From: Flavisphingomonas formosensis
GTDB taxonomy: Bacteria; Pseudomonadota; Alphaproteobacteria; Sphingomonadales; Sphingomonadaceae
Assembly: GCF_009755815.1 (NCBI RefSeq)
Contig: NZ_WRPK01000002.1
Span: 62,001-126,000, forward strand
DNA length: 64,000 bases
Direction: 5' to 3'
In this document: positions 33,301 through 41,755 of the stretch, piece after piece
Numbering within the stretch: the first letter of the stretch is position 1
How the letters are laid out: each line of letters begins with the position of its first letter
Position numbers and translations under genes: made by a program
The notes under the pieces: model-generated
What the model was told of the DNA's origin: nothing
Seen by the model: only the letters and a program-made list of their open reading frames with translations
The model's database searches: none

Positions 33301-34662
33301 TTATGCGTTCAATTCATATTGCTTCATGAGGTCATAGAGCGTCGGACGGCTGATGCCGAGCAGCTTGGCCGCGCCCGAGACATTGCCCTCGGTCCGCGCC
33401 ATCGCCTGCCGGATGGCGCGGCGATCGGCCCGCTCGCGTGCCGCCTTGAGATTGATCAGCTCCACCTCCTCGCCCTCATCCCCCACCAGATCGAGATCGG
33501 CCGCGGTGAGCAGCTTGCCGTCGGCCATGATCACCGCGCGCTTCATGCGATTCTCCAGCTCTCGCACATTGCCGGGCCAGCCCCATGCATCCAGCGCCGC
33601 CAGCGCGTCCGGCGCAAGGCCTTTCACGGCCGGGTTCATCTCCCTGGCGAAGCGCGCCAGGAAATGCTTGGCGAGCAGCGCCGCGTCCCCCGGCCGCTCC
33701 GCCAGGGACGGGATGCGCACGACGATCTCGGCGAGCCGGTAATAAAGATCCTCGCGGAAGGTGCCTGCCGCGATCATCGCGTCGAGATCCTGGTGGGTGG
33801 CGCAGACGATGCGCGTGTCGACCGCGATCGGCTTGCGACCGCCGATCCGCTCGATGGTCCGCTCCTGCAGGAAGCGCAGCAGCTTCACCTGGAGAGGCAA
33901 TGGAATATCGCCCACCTCATCGAGAAACAGCGTGCCGCCCTCGGCCAGCTCGATCTTGCCCTCGGTGGTCTTGACCGCGCCGGTGAAGGCGCCCTTTTCA
34001 TAGCCGAACAGCTCGGCCTCGAGCAGATTTTCGGGAATGGCCGCGCAATTGATCGCGACGAAGGCGCCGCCCCGACGCCGGCTCGACTGGTGCACGCCGC
34101 GCGCCAGCAACTCCTTGCCCGTACCGCTGGCGCCGAGCAGCATCACCGACACGTCGGCATTGGCCACGCGCTCGATCGTTCGGGCGACTTTGAGCATCTC
34201 CGGCGCGGCAGTGATCATTCCGCCGAGCACGGTGGCATTGCCCGCGCCCGCCTCGGCAAGACGCCGATTCTCGGCCTCTATCGCGTGGAGATGGAACGCC
34301 CGGCCGACGATCAGCCCGAGTTCGTCTATGTCCACCGGCTTCTGGTAGAAATCATAGGCTCCCGACGCGATCGCGCGCAGGGCGCTCTCCCGCGCGCCGT
34401 GGCCGGAAGCGACGATCACCTTCATGTCCGGCTTGAGCCTCAGCATCGCCTCCAGCGTGGCGAAACCTTCGCTGGTACCGTCGGGATCGGGCGGCAGGCC
34501 GAGATCGAGCGTGGCGACGGCGGGCTCGTGCGCGCGCAGCATGTCAATCGCCGCCGCCCGATCGCCGGCAACGATCACCTCATAATCCTCATAGGCCCAG
34601 CGCAGCTGACGCTGCAGTCCCTCATCATCCTCGACGATCAGCAATTTCGGTTTATCGATCAT
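33301..34662 (-). CDS. prsR: Sigma-54-dependent response regulator PrsR
   Basis: The 453-residue NtrC-class activator has an N-terminal receiver (KLLIVEDDEGL; phospho-Asp in VATLDLGLP; Lys in YQKPVD). The AAA+ domain contains Walker A GASGTGKELLARG and the sigma-54 contact GAFTGA. The C-terminal Fis-type helix-turn-helix is NVSGAAKLLGISRPTLYDL. The receiver start and context with PrsK identify it as the PEP-CTERM-box response regulator. It should activate sigma-54 promoters of PEP-CTERM/EPS genes; no clear sigma-54 promoter was found in this locus. Confidence 0.92.
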   Translation of the reverse strand: MIDKPKLLIVEDDEGLQRQLRWAYEDYEVIVAGDRAAAIDMLRAHEPAVATLDLGLPPDPDGTSEGFATLEAMLRLKPDMKVIVASGHGARESALRAIASGAYDFYQKPVDIDELGLIVGRAFHLHAIEAENRRLAEAGAGNATVLGGMITAAPEMLKVARTIERVANADVSVMLLGASGTGKELLARGVHQSSRRRGGAFVAINCAAIPENLLEAELFGYEKGAFTGAVKTTEGKIELAEGGTLFLDEVGDIPLPLQVKLLRFLQERTIERIGGRKPIAVDTRIVCATHQDLDAMIAAGTFREDLYYRLAEIVVRIPSLAERPGDAALLAKHFLARFAREMNPAVKGLAPDALAALDAWGWPGNVRELENRMKRAVIMADGKLLTAADLDLVGDEGEEVELINLKAARERADRRAIRQAMARTEGNVSGAAKLLGISRPTLYDLMKQYELNA

Positions 34663-34759
34663 GGCCTATCTTCCTGCTCCCTGCCCTGCACACGGCAAAG
34701 GGCCGGCGAGAACATGCGGGAACATCCTGGAAATGCTCTCGAAAGAAGGAGAAAACCCC

Positions 34760-36865
34760 TCACCCTCCCCTCTCCCACGCGCGGGAAAGGTAAGAAGATT
34801 CGTCCGTCGAACCATCCGCGAGCGGCAGTACGATGCTGAACCGACTGCCCTCCCCTTCCCGACTTTCCACTTCCAGCCGCCCTCCCATCGTCGCCACGAG
34901 TGTGCGCGCTTCATAGGCGCCGACGCCGAAACCGCCCTGCTTGGTGGAGGAGAAAGGCTTGAACAAGCGAGTGCGGACGAAATCGGGCGACATGCCCGCG
35001 CCGCGATCGATAATATCGATAGTCGCATCGCCGCCGCGGGGTTCGATCCGGAGGGTCACCGCGACATCGGCCGGGCTCGCATCGACGGCATTCTGGACGA
35101 GATGGGCCAGCGCCTGCTCAAGGCGCACCGGATCCGCCTTGGCGATCACGTCCGCGCGGCCTTCCACCGCTATCGCGTGGCCGCCGCGCCGCGGTGCCGC
35201 CACAGCCTCCGCCAGCGCCTTGAGAGCGATCGGGCGAGGCTCCTCGGCGCGGCCCTTATTGTGCTGCGACAGGCGGGCGAGCAGATCGTTCATCTTGCCG
35301 ACCGACGCCTTCAGCGTGGCCACCATGTCCGCCCGGAATTCCGGATTGTCGGCATGGCGTTCGGCGTTGCGCGCGACGAGGCTGAGCTGGCTCACCAGAT
35401 TCTTGATGTCGTGCATGATGAAGGCGAAACGGCGGTTGAACTCGTCGAACTTCTTGGAATCGGACAGCGCCTCCTGCCCGCGCGCCTCCGCGAGATAGCT
35501 CGCCGCCTGCCGCCCAGCGACGCGCAGCAGATCGAAATCCTCCCAATCCAGCGTACGGTCGACACGCGGCCGTTCGAGCAGCACGACGCCGACCAGCCGC
35601 TGGAAATGCACGAGCGGCACCGCCGCCCAGGCGCGCGGCTCCGCCATGATCCAGTCGGGCACCAGCGGCGCCTCCCGACGCGCGCCTTCGCCGATCCCCG
35701 CGCGCACCATGTCCAGCTCGACGATCCGACCGGTCTCGGCGAGATAATGGACGAGCGCGGCATTCCCGGCATGGGCGGGCGGATGGACCATCGCCCAGTT
35801 CCACCGCTCGGCCGTCGCCAAGCCGCCACTCTCCTCGACCGAGAGCAGCAGGCCGCCTGGGGATTCGGTGATGTCCGCGATTGCCTTGATCACACGCTGA
35901 TCCAGCGGCGCGGCGGTGGTGCCAGGCAGGCCGAGCGTGTCGGTGAAGCGCAGCCATTCGGTGCGATAATCGTAGCGATGCTGGAAGAAATGCTTGGCGA
36001 TGGTCACTTTCAGCCATGCCCGCATCCGCCCGGACGGCAGCAGCAGGAAGGCGGCTATGGTCATCACGAAGATGGTGACGACGCCGGCAAGCTGGGCATG
36101 ATCGCCGCCGATGAATTGCATCAAACGGGTGACGATCACCATCGCGACCAGATAGCCGCCGATCGCGACCAGCGAGAGCGTCTGGAACGCGGCCGCGCGC
36201 GACAGGCGCATCTTCCACTTGGCGTTGCGCCGGCTGCCCAACGCGAACAGCGGCGCCAGCATCAGCATCGCGATGCCGCGGCCTGCGAACAGTTCGGACG
36301 ACCAGCCATGAGCCAGATAGGCGACAGTGTAGAGGTTGAGATCGTAGGTCCACATCGCGGCCAGCGAGACCATCGGCAGGCGGATGCCCCAGCGCGCCTC
36401 CGGCGCCGCCGCCGTATAGAGATTGTGGACGAGCAGCAGTGCGCCGATCGCGACCGTCATGCGCAGGACGAGGCCGGCGAAGAAAAAGGCCTTGTCCGGC
36501 GATGCCCCCTCGCCCACCAACCGCGGCAGCAGGTCGACCACGCATTGAGCGACGATCACGAGGCTGAGCAGCGCATAGAGCAGCACGATGGCCGGGCGGC
36601 GATCATCCTCCTGGGCCTTGGTGAGCAGAACCAGCATGAAGCCGAGCCAGCCGAGATTGCGCGCACTTTCGCTGATCTGCGCGGGTATCGCTTGAGGCCC
36701 CACCACCGCGACGATGAGCGACCAGGCACATGTGATCGCAAAAGCGAAGGCGAGCATCCGAAGCTGCAGCCCCTGCTGCTGGCGGCGCAGCTGCCATATC
36801 GCCAGTGCCGCGTAGAGGGCGGCAGCGGCGGCGTGACTCCACAGGATGATGCCGTCGGTCAGCAT
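34760..36865 (-). CDS. prsK: Sensor histidine kinase PrsK (XrtA/PEP-CTERM system)
   Basis: The 701-residue kinase has about nine or ten N-terminal hydrophobic helices (residues 1-290), then a GAF-like region (about 320-460). The HisKA-type phospho-acceptor lies in FAFIMHDIKNLVSQLSL (His near 478), and the ATPase domain has NAVDASPADV and GFGVGAYEARTLVATMGG. The H-D-I-K-N box is typical of PrsK. The start is 11 bases after the glycosyltransferase stop. Its last residues (SYLSRAWERGG) are encoded inside a repeat-like CCCTC-rich palindrome at 34755-34795, so the C-terminus may have been extended by a repeat. Confidence 0.92.
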   Translation of the reverse strand: MLTDGIILWSHAAAAALYAALAIWQLRRQQQGLQLRMLAFAFAITCAWSLIVAVVGPQAIPAQISESARNLGWLGFMLVLLTKAQEDDRRPAIVLLYALLSLVIVAQCVVDLLPRLVGEGASPDKAFFFAGLVLRMTVAIGALLLVHNLYTAAAPEARWGIRLPMVSLAAMWTYDLNLYTVAYLAHGWSSELFAGRGIAMLMLAPLFALGSRRNAKWKMRLSRAAAFQTLSLVAIGGYLVAMVIVTRLMQFIGGDHAQLAGVVTIFVMTIAAFLLLPSGRMRAWLKVTIAKHFFQHRYDYRTEWLRFTDTLGLPGTTAAPLDQRVIKAIADITESPGGLLLSVEESGGLATAERWNWAMVHPPAHAGNAALVHYLAETGRIVELDMVRAGIGEGARREAPLVPDWIMAEPRAWAAVPLVHFQRLVGVVLLERPRVDRTLDWEDFDLLRVAGRQAASYLAEARGQEALSDSKKFDEFNRRFAFIMHDIKNLVSQLSLVARNAERHADNPEFRADMVATLKASVGKMNDLLARLSQHNKGRAEEPRPIALKALAEAVAAPRRGGHAIAVEGRADVIAKADPVRLEQALAHLVQNAVDASPADVAVTLRIEPRGGDATIDIIDRGAGMSPDFVRTRLFKPFSSTKQGGFGVGAYEARTLVATMGGRLEVESREGEGSRFSIVLPLADGSTDESSYLSRAWERGG

Positions 36866-36876
36866 TGGCCGCGGCC

Positions 36877-38265
36877 TCAGCGGGCTCCGTCGGGCCAGAG
36901 CAGCACGCGCACCGTCTGCAGCAGGATCAGCAGATCGAGGAAGGGCGTGTAGTTCTTGGCGTAATAGAGATCATATTCCAGCTTGTGACGGCTGTCTTCC
37001 AGGCTGGCGCCGTAGGGATAGTTGATCTGCGCCCAGCCGGTGATGCCCGGCTTCACCATGTGTCGTTCGGCATAATAAGGCAGGCTCCGTTCGAGATCCT
37101 CGACGAACTGAGGCCGCTCCGGCCGCGGACCGACGAAACTCATCTCGCCACGCAGCACCGTCCAGACCTGCGGCAGTTCGTCGATCCGCACCTTGCGGAT
37201 GAACTTGCCGATACGGGTGACGCGCGGATCGTCCTTCTGCGCCCAGACCGCCTGGCCGGCGACCTCGGCATCCTGCCGCATCGAGCGCAGCTTCACGATG
37301 TCGAAGGTCTGGCCGTAGAGGCCGACGCGCTGCTGGCGGAAAAAGGCCGGGCCCTTGCTCTCCAGCTTCACCAGCAACGCGGTGAGGAGGATGATCGGGG
37401 AGGCCAGCACCAGCAGCAGCAGACTGGCAGTGACGTCGAACAGGCGCTTGGCTGCGCTCGACAGGCGACGGCCCGCAGAGAAGCCGTCCGAAAAGATCAG
37501 CCAGCTGGGGTTCAGCGTGTCGAGATCGACGCGGCCGGTCTCGCGCTCCAGGAAGGTCGACATCTCATTGACGTGGACGCCGGTGGTCTTGATGCGCAGC
37601 AGATCCTGCAGCGGCAGCGCATTGCGCCGCTCGTCCAGCGCCAGGACCACCTCGCCCACCGACAGGCGCACGACATGATCGGCCAGGCTCGGTATGTGAT
37701 CGCGGAAGATCGCCTCGTCGATCTGACGGTTGCCGTCGCTCATCGCGACATAGCCGACGACGGTGAACCCGGCCGAGGCCCTGGCCTCCAGCTCCTTGAT
37801 CCGCGCCGCGCGGCGGCCCGCGCCGAGCACGAGCACGCGCCGCTTGAACGCCTCGCCGCCCAGCACCCCGCCGAGCGCCAGCCGATCGAACACCAGCAGC
37901 AGGAAAGCAAAACCCATCGCGTAGGCGGAATTGGAGCGCCACAGGGTGAGGCTCGGCAACAGGAAGAAGAGGACGGAGATCAGGATTACGCCCAGCGACA
38001 CCGCGACGAGCAGCCGCGCCGTGGCGAAGCGTAAGCTCTGCAGCGCCTCGCTGCCATAGACGCCGACGCTGACCATCGCGCATTGCAGCGCGACCGCGAA
38101 GGTCACGAGCTGAGGCACGCGGGTGGACGTGGGCAGCACCTCCATGCCGATCTGGTGCGCGCGCAGCACCCAGCCGGCCTCGGCCGCGATCATCAGCATG
38201 ATGAAATCGACGATGCCGAGCAGCAGCACGGCGTGCGGCACATAATGCTTGAACAGCCTGATCAC
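36877..38265 (-). CDS. TIGR03013-type sugar transferase (EPS initiation)
   Basis: The 462-residue polyprenyl-phosphate sugar-1-phosphate transferase starts exopolysaccharide repeat units. It has N-terminal hydrophobic helices, a CoA-binding-like domain (RVLVLGAGRRAARIKELEAR), and a C-terminal bacterial sugar transferase domain with KRLFDVTASLLLLVLASPII, KLRSMRQDAE, RVDELPQ-like RIDELPQVWTVL, MSFVGPRPERP, and KPGITGWAQI. The GTG at 38265 begins MIRLFKHYVPHAVLLL, a typical start for this family; the frame stays open to 38418 without support. It heads the run to prsK, prsR and prsT. Confidence 0.92.
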   Translation of the reverse strand: MIRLFKHYVPHAVLLLGIVDFIMLMIAAEAGWVLRAHQIGMEVLPTSTRVPQLVTFAVALQCAMVSVGVYGSEALQSLRFATARLLVAVSLGVILISVLFFLLPSLTLWRSNSAYAMGFAFLLLVFDRLALGGVLGGEAFKRRVLVLGAGRRAARIKELEARASAGFTVVGYVAMSDGNRQIDEAIFRDHIPSLADHVVRLSVGEVVLALDERRNALPLQDLLRIKTTGVHVNEMSTFLERETGRVDLDTLNPSWLIFSDGFSAGRRLSSAAKRLFDVTASLLLLVLASPIILLTALLVKLESKGPAFFRQQRVGLYGQTFDIVKLRSMRQDAEVAGQAVWAQKDDPRVTRIGKFIRKVRIDELPQVWTVLRGEMSFVGPRPERPQFVEDLERSLPYYAERHMVKPGITGWAQINYPYGASLEDSRHKLEYDLYYAKNYTPFLDLLILLQTVRVLLWPDGAR

Positions 38266-38708
38266 GACACTGGTCTGCCCCTGCTCCCAAGCGTAAGATA
38301 TTCCGACACAGGCTGCACTGTCGCCCAAATTGACAAACAAATCCTGAAAATGGCGGAAAGGCGTCGATTTTCTACGCGAGAAGATGGTGGGCGGCGGCCA
38401 GCCCGTCAACGCGAGCAAAGGACGGATGCGGATTCGGATTGACAGGCGGCCGAACCTGCCTGCCCCGATTCATCCCCAACTTTCTGTGCGTCACACCCTA
38501 GACGTCGTGCCCGCCTCCATGTCACAACACCATCCCTAGTAGGGGCGTAAGACGGAACAGAAAGCCCGGTACGGCGAACGAGGGGGGCGAACGTGGCTTT
38601 TTGGCGCGTCATTCCCTATATTCGTCCCACCGATGTTCCTCGGTGCGCCTCGTGTGCGTGCCCCCACGGCTGAACGGGCCAGGGCTTGAACAAGGAAGGA
38701 TTTAGCCG
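38266..38708. other. Divergent promoter region of the sugar transferase and nrdB
   Basis: No gene is recognised in this 443-base gap. TATATT near 38619 is a possible -10 for nrdB. AAGGAAGGATTTAG just before 38709 is its ribosome site. I saw no TGGCAC-N5-TTGC sigma-54 promoter for the minus-strand gene and no convincing NrdR box. Confidence 0.45.
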
Positions 38709-39761
38709 ATGCCGCTTCTCCAGGCCTCCAAGACCTACAAGCCCTTCGAATATCCCTGGGCTTTCGAATATTGGAAGCGCCAGCAGCAGCTCCATTGGCT
38801 GCCGGAAGAGGTGCCGCTGGGCGAGGATTGCCGCGATTGGGCGCAGAAGCTGACCGATCACGAACGCAACCTGTTGACCCAGATTTTCCGCTTCTTCACC
38901 CAGGCCGACGTCGAGGTGCAGGATTGCTACCACGAAAAATACGGCCGCGTGTTCAAGCCCACCGAGATCAAGATGATGCTGACCGCGTTCAGCAACATGG
39001 AAACGGTGCACATCGCCGCCTACAGCCATCTGCTCGACACGATCGGCATGCCCGAGACGGAATATTCCGCCTTCCTCCAATATAAGGAGATGAAGGACAA
39101 GCACGATTATCTCGCCACCTTCGGCGTCGACACGGACGAGGACATTGCCCGCACCCTGGCCATGTTCGGCGGCTTCACCGAAGGCCTGCAACTCTTCGCC
39201 AGCTTCGCGATGCTGATGAACTTCCCGCGCTTCAACAAGATGAAGGGCATGGGGCAGATCGTCACCTGGTCGATCCGCGACGAGAGCCTGCACTGCGACG
39301 GCATCATCCGCCTGTTCCATGCCTTCGTGAAGGAACGCGGCTGCCTGACGCCGGCGGTGAAGGAAGACATTCTCGACATGTGCCAGAAGACGGTGCGGAT
39401 CGAGGATGCGTTCATCGACCTGGTGTTCGAGATGGGGCCGGTGACCGGCATGACCCCCAAGGACATCAAGAAATACGTCCGCTACATCGCCGACTGGCGG
39501 CTCGGTCAGCTCGGTCTGCGGCCGATCTACATGGCCGACGAGCATCCCCTGCCCTGGCTGGCGCCGCTGTTGAACGGCGTCGAGCATGCCAATTTCTTCG
39601 AAACCCGCGCCACCGAATATTCGAAGGCCGCGACTCGCGGCAATTGGGGCGAGGTGTGGGAAGCCTTCGACCGGCGCAAGGCCGCCAAGGCCGCGCCTGC
39701 CGCCAATGAGGATGCCGGCGGGGACGACATGTTCTCGCGGGCCGGAGTGGCTGCGGAGTAA
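38709..39761 (+). CDS. nrdB: Ribonucleotide reductase class Ia, beta subunit
   Basis: NrdB holds the di-iron centre and tyrosyl radical needed by NrdA to make deoxynucleotides under oxygen. The 350-residue protein shows the iron ligands and radical site: E98-TV-H101-IAA-Y105 (ExxHxxxY), a Glu in GGFTEGLQLFASF, and the E-SL-H pair in WSIRDESLHCDG. The C-terminal GDDMF is the tail that docks on NrdA. nrdA is not adjacent: a divergent gene lies upstream and a convergent gene downstream. The ribosome site is strong. Confidence 0.95.
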   Translation: MPLLQASKTYKPFEYPWAFEYWKRQQQLHWLPEEVPLGEDCRDWAQKLTDHERNLLTQIFRFFTQADVEVQDCYHEKYGRVFKPTEIKMMLTAFSNMETVHIAAYSHLLDTIGMPETEYSAFLQYKEMKDKHDYLATFGVDTDEDIARTLAMFGGFTEGLQLFASFAMLMNFPRFNKMKGMGQIVTWSIRDESLHCDGIIRLFHAFVKERGCLTPAVKEDILDMCQKTVRIEDAFIDLVFEMGPVTGMTPKDIKKYVRYIADWRLGQLGLRPIYMADEHPLPWLAPLLNGVEHANFFETRATEYSKAATRGNWGEVWEAFDRRKAAKAAPAANEDAGGDDMFSRAGVAAE

Positions 39762-39775
39762 GATAAGGAGCTGCG

Positions 39776-39809
39776 GGCGCCGGACGGTTCGATCGGATCG
39801 TTCGGCGCC
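39776..39809. terminator. Stem-loop after nrdB
   Basis: GGCGCCGGACG (39776-39786) pairs with CGTTCGGCGCC (39799-39809) over 11 bp with one G-T pair and a 12-base loop, 15 bases after the nrdB stop. It lies between convergent genes and may serve both; no T run follows. Confidence 0.55.
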
Positions 39810-39833
39810 TGGAGCGATTTCCGGGCCGGCAGG

Positions 39834-40313
39834 CTAAGGCCACGTCCCCCATGTCAGAAGCACGAAAAATGCGGCCGCACCAAAGGCAGCGAGTACGGAA
39901 ACGTAACTCGGCCGGCCGATCGCAAGAGCCGCTACAGCGGGATCATCCGGATCGTACCATACCGGTACCGTATCACCCGCTTCTATCTCGGGCAGCACGC
40001 CGCCATGTTCGAGCTTCATGCTGCCCCGGAACAACTCCCACTGATCGCAGACATAGGACTCTCCTCCAGCTTCGAAATCGACCTTCAGCACGATCGCCGC
40101 GCGGCGCGTGCCCTTCTCCGTCCATTCGAGCAGTTGCGCCTCACGCACGAGGCCAGGAGCCGTCTCCATCCGGCTTGCGCTGTGCTGAAGCAAGCGCTGC
40201 TGGGCGAGCCTGATCACGCCGAGCAGCACGCCTGCGAAGCCCAAAACCCCGAAGACGGCCGGCCCGAGCCATGGAAGGTTGAGCCAGTACGCGACGCTGC
40301 TGCCGATCCCCAT
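39834..40313 (-). CDS. DUF3592 domain membrane protein
   Basis: The 159-residue protein has an N-terminal helix (about residues 15-37, LGPAVFGVLGFAGVLLGVIR) and a C-terminal helix (about 137-157, VLAAFGAAAFFVLLTWG). A beta-rich middle contains ATVxxW-like QLLEWTEKGTRRAAIVLKVD, SYVCDQW and VPVWYDPDDPAVA, the DUF3592 pattern. Its function is unknown. It is likely followed by the DUF167 gene's stop region, but the gene order (DUF167 upstream at 40355) allows a two-gene unit with 41 bases between. Confidence 0.8.
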   Translation of the reverse strand: MGIGSSVAYWLNLPWLGPAVFGVLGFAGVLLGVIRLAQQRLLQHSASRMETAPGLVREAQLLEWTEKGTRRAAIVLKVDFEAGGESYVCDQWELFRGSMKLEHGGVLPEIEAGDTVPVWYDPDDPAVAALAIGRPSYVSVLAAFGAAAFFVLLTWGTWP

Positions 40314-40354
40314 CGGCGCGGCTTATCGTGCGCGGCGCGCGCCGGAAAGCAGGT

Positions 40355-40624
40355 TCAGCCGTCGATCCTCACGAGCTTGTCGCGCGACGTCTCTCCGCGG
40401 ACAAGAATGACGCGTGATTTCGCCACGTCCAGCGCCTTGGCGACGAGCGCGATCACCGCCCGGTTCGCCTTGCCATCTTCGGGCGCGACGGTGACATAGA
40501 CGCGCGCCCGCGGTCCTCCCTCGGCATCTGGTTCCGCCACGATGCGATCGGCCGAAGCCTTGGGCATCACGCGCAGGGAAAGCAGACCATCGGGGCGGAC
40601 GAGAGCGGCAATGTCGGGTTGCAT
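40355..40624 (-). CDS. DUF167 (YggU) family protein
   Basis: The 89-residue cytosolic protein of the YggU/DUF167 family is identified by LRVMPKASADRIV and by APEDGKANRAVIALVAKALD in the middle. Then SRVILVRGETSRDKLVRIDG closes it, as is usual. The family is widespread and structurally known but has no firm function. It sits upstream of the DUF3592 gene on the same strand. Confidence 0.9.
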   Translation of the reverse strand: MQPDIAALVRPDGLLSLRVMPKASADRIVAEPDAEGGPRARVYVTVAPEDGKANRAVIALVAKALDVAKSRVILVRGETSRDKLVRIDG

Positions 40625-40636
40625 TGCCCCTCCTAT

Positions 40637-40717
40637 CCGTTTGGTTCGAGCGAAGTCGAGAACCCAACCCGAGCGAAGTCGAAGGCCCTATCTTCTCGGC
40701 TTCGCTGAACCGAACGG
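40637..40717. repeat. Palindromic repeat with about 24-bp arms
   Basis: The left arm CCGTTTGGTTCGAGCGAAGT then CGAGA (40637-40661) and the inverted right arm (40694-40717) match at nearly every base. A second GAGCGAAGTCGA lies at 40671-40682. This resembles intergenic repeats common in sphingomonads. It lies between the DUF167 start and the BKACE stop. Confidence 0.65.
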
Positions 40718-40727
40718 AATTGTCATC

Positions 40728-41612
40728 TCAAGGCAGATCCAGGATCCGCGCCGCCTCGGCCGAGGTCGCCGGCGGCCGGCCGAGCGAGCGGCAGAGTTCG
40801 GCGATTTCCTCGACCAGCTCCAAATTGGTCGGCATGCGATCGCCGGCATGATCCTCCAGCCCGACGCGCAGATGCCCGCCCCGCTCGATCGCCGCGCGGG
40901 CGAGATCCGTGCGGAAGAGGTCGCCGCCCGGCACCGCCACCATCCAGGGCAGGCCGCTGTCCCCGATCAGCTCCAGATAGGCGTCGAGCGCGGTGGCGGT
41001 GGGCAACAGACCGAAGCTGAAGCCGCCCCTGCCACCGTCGATGAAATTATGATCGCCGCCGAAATAGAGACGTGCCAGCGAACCGCGCGGCAGGCGGCCT
41101 GCCTTGTGATAGGCGAGGATCAGCCGCAGATAGCCGGGCTCGTAAATGCCGAAGGCCGGCCCCGCGGGTGCCGCGGCGATGATCTCCAGCATCGCCTCGA
41201 TCTCATCGATCGAACTGCCCATGGTAGCGCGCATCGCTCCGGGCAGCCCGTCGATCCCGGTGGTCGAGATATTCTCCACGCCCGGATCGATCGAGGCCAT
41301 CTTCGCCCCCCGCGCGACGCAGGCCGGCACATGCGACATCGACGTCGGCAGATCGGGATGCGTCACCGTCGTCGGGCACAGGATCGCATCGGGAATCGCC
41401 GCCAGGATCGGCGCCCAGCCTTCGGCATAACGCTCCGCCGCTGCCTCGCCGGGCAATGCGATGTCCCCATTGTGATTGTGGATCGAGGCGGCGCCGGCGC
41501 GCAGGCAGGCGATCGACTCCGCGGCGATCTCCTGCGGCGTGCGGGGCACGTGCGCGTTGCGCTTCGGGCTCGTCTCGCCATTGATGGCGACTTCGATGAT
41601 GGTCGGCTGCAT
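40728..41612 (-). CDS. Beta-keto acid cleavage enzyme (BKACE, DUF849)
   Basis: The 294-residue zinc TIM-barrel enzyme condenses a beta-keto acid with acetyl-CoA to give acetoacetate and a new CoA ester. It has IIEVAINGETSPKRNAHVPR at the start, the zinc ligands in SIHNHNGD, THPDLPTSMS, and the C-terminal GLEDHAG with the GGHLRVGLED strand. AGGAGAG precedes the ATG. Its substrate is unknown; the divergent VOC gene may belong to the same pathway. Confidence 0.9.
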   Translation of the reverse strand: MQPTIIEVAINGETSPKRNAHVPRTPQEIAAESIACLRAGAASIHNHNGDIALPGEAAAERYAEGWAPILAAIPDAILCPTTVTHPDLPTSMSHVPACVARGAKMASIDPGVENISTTGIDGLPGAMRATMGSSIDEIEAMLEIIAAAPAGPAFGIYEPGYLRLILAYHKAGRLPRGSLARLYFGGDHNFIDGGRGGFSFGLLPTATALDAYLELIGDSGLPWMVAVPGGDLFRTDLARAAIERGGHLRVGLEDHAGDRMPTNLELVEEIAELCRSLGRPPATSAEAARILDLP

Positions 41613-41755
41613 CGGCTCTCTCCTGCCTCATTCTGCTCTCGTATCGGGCCGAGCCTGTCGGCTCTTGCCACCCGCACAGCCTATCGCGACAAGGGCGGGG
41701 CCGCGAACATGATTCGCTTTGTAAGCCTCGATAAAATGCGCAAGGAGCGGGAAAT

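Noticed and set aside
38519-38550. Second ECF41-like promoter (TGTCACA at 38520)
   Set aside because: No CGTC follows at 15-17 bases, so only the -35-like half is present.
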